In this document: positions 20,201-26,200 of the stretch, one piece after another
Layout of the letters: the number at the start of each line of letters is the position of its first letter
Position numbering within the stretch: the first letter of the stretch is position 1
Origin: a bacterium
GTDB taxonomy: Bacteria > Electryoneota > AABM5-125-24 > Hatepunaeales > Hatepunaeaceae
NCBI GenBank assembly: GCA_013202285.1
Contig: JABMRV010000166.1
Coordinates: 1-41,763, forward strand
Reading direction: 5' to 3'
Length of the DNA: 41,763 nt
Position numbers and translations under genes: made by a program
The notes under the pieces: model-generated
The model's database searches: none
Seen by the model: the letters and a program-made list of their open reading frames with translations, nothing else
Told to the model about the DNA's origin: nothing

Positions 20201-23200
20201 ATCGATCCGGATGGGGACGCAATCGAATACGATTACCGCTTCCTTGACGAGGAGATCGGAGATACGGATTTCGAGGTGGTGGACGGATCGGCAGTTCTGA
20301 CAGTAGTTCCGAACAGGTTTGAATTCGACTCTTATCCGATTCGTTTCACCGCATCTGACGGGGAGCAGTCTGCGAGACTCGAATTCAACATCTTCGTATT
20401 CGGTGGACATTTCCTCGCTGAAGAGGAAACAGGACGCATGCATTCAGTGAGAATCGACTGGATCGATCACTATCTCAATGATCCGGATGAATTCGACGAA
20501 TTGGCTGCCATTACGCCCGCTGGAACCATTGCCGGTTTAATTACATTCGGTGAGGAAGATCCACCCTGGTCGATGACGATATGGGGCGATGATCCCGCCA
20601 CTCATCTCATCGATGGTTACAGAACCGATGAACCGTTCAGATTCCTCTTCTGGGATCACGACCTCGGCGTTGAAAACGGTGTGCGTACTGAAGTCGTCGG
20701 AGGTGATCCCGTCTGGCGTCACGATGGTTTCTCTGTGCTCAGGATGTTGATTGCACCTGAAGTAAGCGCCACTGTTGCTAATGTTGATTTCGGTCTTGTT
20801 CGCATCGAACGTTCATCCGATAGAGAAATAACCTTTACTTCAACCGGTCAGGCTCCGGTCACAGGACTGCAACTTAACCTTGAAGGTATCGGCTTCGAAC
20901 TCGATGATGACGGTCCTGTCGATCTCGATCAGGGGGAGGAATGGACGGTAACAATTACGTTCTCGCCGGGTGAAGCGATTGACTATGCTGCGATGCTTCA
21001 TGTAACATCCGACTATACCCAGCTTGATATGGAGATTACCGGCACAGGCGTCCGGATGAGGAACTTCGAGTACGAGATCACCTCCTTGTACCATCAGATT
21101 GATATTCTTTCAATCGATGTCGGCAGGGAGATCGGCATCTTCACTCCAGTCGGTATGTGCGCCGGAGCTGTGAATATAGCTGGTGATGCACCCTGGGAAC
21201 TCTATGCCTGGGGCGATGATCCTGAGACATTACCGGTCGAAGGCTTCCGCACGGGAGACGCCTTTACGTTCAAGATTTGGGATGGCAACGAAGAACTTGA
21301 CGCCATGCCTATTTACCATGATGGTATTCATACATGGGCAGCAGGGGCTCTGACGGTTGTCTCACTTGTCACTGCTGAACATCACTTTAACTGGATAACC
21401 ACCAGACCGCAGCATAACATTGAGATTGACTCATTGGATTATTTCGGCGGCGGGCTTTCCGCAGGTGACGAGATTGCGGTCGTCAATCCGCGTGCAGTGG
21501 TTTCCGGTGGTATTTACAGGCATCTCGCACCATGGCGCTTCGTCATCTATGGTGATAATCCCAACACGGATTACATCACAGAGGGTTTCCATGAGAACGA
21601 ACATATCTATTTCCGCATCTGGAAGCACGACGAAGAACGTGAATACCTCGCCCGTCCGACTTGGCGCGACGGCGACCCTCAGACATTCCAAGACGGAGAG
21701 ACGAGCCATGTCTATCTGACAGTGGTCAGGGATAATGTCGCTCCGATATTCGATCCGATGGAGAGCCTGGTCGGTCAGGAAGGGCAATTACTCGAATTCA
21801 GTATCAATGCTTCAGACTTCAATGATGACGCAATCAGCCTTGCACTCGTCGGTGTTGACCTACCCGAAAACGTGATATTCACCGATGCCGGTGATGGTAG
21901 CGGGACTGTTTCCTGGGAACCTGGACCGATGGACGCCGGAGCACATGTTGCTCAGTTCACGGCATTCGACGGCTGGGTATTCCGAGAGGATGAGGTTAGT
22001 ATTCGCATCATAAACATCAACCATCCACCCGAATTCACTGAAGCACTCGCGGATCAGGAAGTTGATGAGAACGAGCCGCTTTCGATGTTCATTGATGCTT
22101 TCGATCAGGACGGAGATGATCTCACTTACACAGTTGAACTCGCTGAGGGTATGGAAGGAGCATACATCGACGGTTCACTCTTCCGCTGGACGCCGAATTA
22201 CGATCAGGCTGGATTCTATGAGGACATCATCTTCAGGATTGTTGATAACGGTCAACCACCTGCTGCTATTACTGACACCATCCAAATTACCGTCAACGAT
22301 GTCAACCGCGGTCCGGTCTGGCGTGAAATAAATCCGATCACAGAGGATGAGGGCGCGCTTGTCAACTTTACCGTCTTCGCTACAGATCCTGACGGTCAGG
22401 ATCTGGAGTTGACCGCCGGTGATCTGCCTGAAAACGCAGAATTCATCGATAACGGCGACAACTCCGGGACGTTTAACTGGGAAACCGGTTTTGACGCGAG
22501 AGGACGTTATCAGCCTTACTTCGATGCTTCAGATGGCGAACTGAGTGCGCGACTGCCGGTCTTAATAACCATCCGTGAAACAAACCGCCGACCCATATTT
22601 GAAGCGATTGAAGATCAACAGGTGGAAATCAACGAGACTCTGGAATTGAGCATCAATGCTACCGATCCCGATGAGGGTGATCAGGTTGAACTTGTCATCA
22701 CAGTTTCCAACCTCCCGCCAAGCGCCCACTTTACTGATTACGGTAATGGCGTAGCGCGCCTGGTCTGGAGACCGAGCTTTGAAGACCGAGGTATCTATCC
22801 CAACGTCGGTTTCGAAGTATCTGATCCCTCTGGTCTCAGCGATCATGCAACTGTTGTCTTTACTGCGGGTTATGTGGATGACGTCGGTCCTGTAATTGCA
22901 GATCTTTATCCCGGAAATGACTTGGTGCTGCGTATCAGTGAGCTGACCGTTACCGCGATGATAACAGACAACTTCAGCGGTGTGGATGAGATTGAATTCA
23001 TGTTCGACGATGAAGCCATCGATAACTTCCTGTTCGACGAAGAATCCGGAGAATTTTCCTGGGATACTGAGGCTCTCTCGGAAGGAAATCACAGTTACTC
23101 GATTCGAGCCACTGACGTCGTTGGCAACTCAACCATCGTCGCAGTCGCCTTCGAGATTAACAGTAGTGCAGGTGAAATCAATCTCGAACCGCTTGATCGG

Positions 23201-26200
23201 TTTACCAATTACGACCGAATCAATGTGAGTGGTACATCTGACCGGTTCTTAACGATTCACTTGTTCCGCAACGGTGAAGAAATTGTTTCCACAGAAGCGG
23301 ATCGACGCGGACGCTTCCTCTTTGAAAACGTTCAATTGGTTAACCGTGCAAACTGGCTTGTACTAAGGGGCTATGAACTGATAAACAATGAGCAGGTTGC
23401 GGCTCTTGAAGACTCGTTAATGATCTACCTCGATATCGAAGCACCCGAGATCAACGTGCTCGGTCCGGCGAGATTCATCAATGATCTGACTCCTCAGATT
23501 GCAGTCAGAATCGCCGATGTCGATGCTGGAAACGCTGTCGGGATCGATGAAGAAACCGGCGCATATCTGGCGCTCGACCGCGTCAACATCCCGATTGATG
23601 ACGGTGATAACGGCGGCTACCAGTTCTTCAACAATCTGCTTACATACGACATCCCTGAGGATCTGATCGAGGGACATCATTCATTCAGCGTCATGGCAGT
23701 TGACAGGCTGGGTAATGCACCAAACGACCCGTTTGATGTACCGTTCTTCGTTGACAGTTATCCTCCGGAGGTGTTGCACAGGTACTTCGACAATGAACTG
23801 GATACAATCAACAGCAGTACGCCCGAGATCAACATAGCGGTTGTTGATCCACTGCCGTCGAGTGGGATTGTAGGTGATGATATTATTCTGTTGGTCGATG
23901 GCGAACCGCGTGCATTTGTCTGGAACGAGGCTGACGGTTCCGTCTATTTCGATTTCGAGGATAACGAATTCGACAGACTGGACGCTGGGCTGCATCGAAT
24001 CGAACTCGACCTGTTTGATAATGCAGGTAACCGTACCGTTGCCACAGGAGAGTTCTTCATCGGACTGACAATCGACGGCGATCCCCCTGATTACACCAAC
24101 CTGAAGCCGCCTGATGGCAGTGTAGCCGGTCTGGGCGGTGGTGGATACGATATGCAGCCATACCGTCTCCCGGCTGATACAGTTTCTGCCGTAATCAGTG
24201 ATATCGACGCTGGTGTTGACTGGGAAACAGTCGAGATGCGTATTAACGGTGAACTGGTCGATGGCGGCGACATGATCTTCCAGATTCCACCCGGACGAGT
24301 TTCAGTACCGATGTACAATCGGGCGCCGGGTGATCACCAGGGCGATGATGAAATGCCCGGACTGGAAGAAGGTCTGAACGAAATAAACATCTTCTCTGCT
24401 GACGAAGAAGGCAATGAAGATGAAGTTACATGGGTGTTCTTCTTTGATGCCACCGCGCCTGACGGAGTCGAACTGCAACCACTCGATGACGATATAGTGA
24501 ACACTGTCGCCATTGAAGTAGTTGTCAACACGGGCGGGGATTCACCCGATTACCCGGATGGATATGAGAACATCGCTTCCGTTCGCATCTATCGCAACAA
24601 CGAAGTGACAGTTGAGCAGATTGTTGAATACAACACCCAAGACATAACCATCACCGGAATCCTGCTGGTTGAAGGCGATAATACTCTTGAAGCCACCCTC
24701 ATCGACGGTGGCGGAAACGAATCAGCGCGCAGTGAAGCCGTGTCTGTGTTCCTCGACATGACTGATCCGAACATCGTCAGCTTCCAGGCTGAAGGCGGTC
24801 GTCTCCTCGCCACGGATACACCGACATTCGTTGCCATACTTGCCGATGACGGTTCCGGTGTCGATCCGGATAACATCGTCCTGACCGTCGATGGCGATGC
24901 TGTTGAGGGTCAGTTCGATAACGGTACTTTCACCGCTCAGGTTCAGGATGCCCTTGAAGAGGGTAATTATACGGCTTCATTGACTGTCATTGATATGGCT
25001 GGGAATGAGAGCAGCGAAGATTTCGACTTCAACATCGATCTTTCTCTCGTCCAAACACCGATATTCGAACTGCATCAATATACAAGTGTCAACCGGGTGT
25101 ATCTGACAGGTGAAGGTCAGGTCGGAACTGATGTATTCATCTACCTTGACGACGAGGAAATCGGCAGTTTCTTCCTTGAAAATGAAGCTGTATTCGAATT
25201 CAGCCGCACCATAGTCGATCTGCCGGATGAGTCATCGATCACCCTCAAAGCAATTAACGACAGGGATGCTGAAAGCGGGGTCAGTGATCCACAGATGCTG
25301 TATATCGATCAGGATCCTCCTGAGTTCGTTTCACTGTCACCCGACCGGAATGAGAGAGTAAACGCTGCTGAACTGGAGAGCATCGACGTCGAGATCGTTG
25401 ACGAACTCGCCGGAATCGATCCTGAGGGATATATCTTTACAATGAACGGTGAGGATCTTCTCTTCAATGTAACAGGCGACGGACAGCTTACGGCGGATGT
25501 CAGCGACGTTGATTTCGGCGATAATGAAGCCGTATCCATGATGGTCAGCGCTCGCGACATGACGCTCACGCCTAACACCGGACAGGTTAACTGGCAATTC
25601 ATTACCCTGATAAACGACGCTCCGGTGGTGGATATTCCGGATGCGGAATTCCTGGAAGACGGTTCGCTGACAATCAACCTGAACGAATGGATCAGCGATC
25701 CTGACAATTCAATCGATGAGCTGGACATTTCAGGTGAGATCACCGAGGGAGCGGAAAATGCAGAGATGAACATCAACGAACAGAACATGCTGCAGATTTC
25801 CGCCGACGAGAACTGGAATGGAAACCTTACCGTTGAAATAACAGTCGTAGATCCCGACGAGCTCTCAACAACCGACGAGATCGCCATTACAGTTGCACCA
25901 GTCAACGATTCACCGGTGTTAGATCCTCTTGATATAGCCGTAACCATTGCCGATGAGCTGTTTGAACTCCAGGTCAATGCCAGCGATGTTGATGAAGGCG
26001 ATGATCTGACTTTCAGTGACAACAGTGACGATTTCGACATTGGTGTAGATGATGGAATGATCTCCTTCATACCGACGCGTGATATGCTCGGTCGCAATAC
26101 CATTGTTATCACGGTCACAGATGAAGCTGGCGCAGCCGACGATGAAACGCTTATCCTGATCGTTAACCGCGGTATAAATCCACCCGAACTGGTGCAGCCG

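Noticed and set aside
14012-20407. Regular repeats that could be taken for a CRISPR-like array
   Set aside because: The period is about 290 nt, units are diverged and all in one coding frame; there are no short identical repeats with unique spacers.
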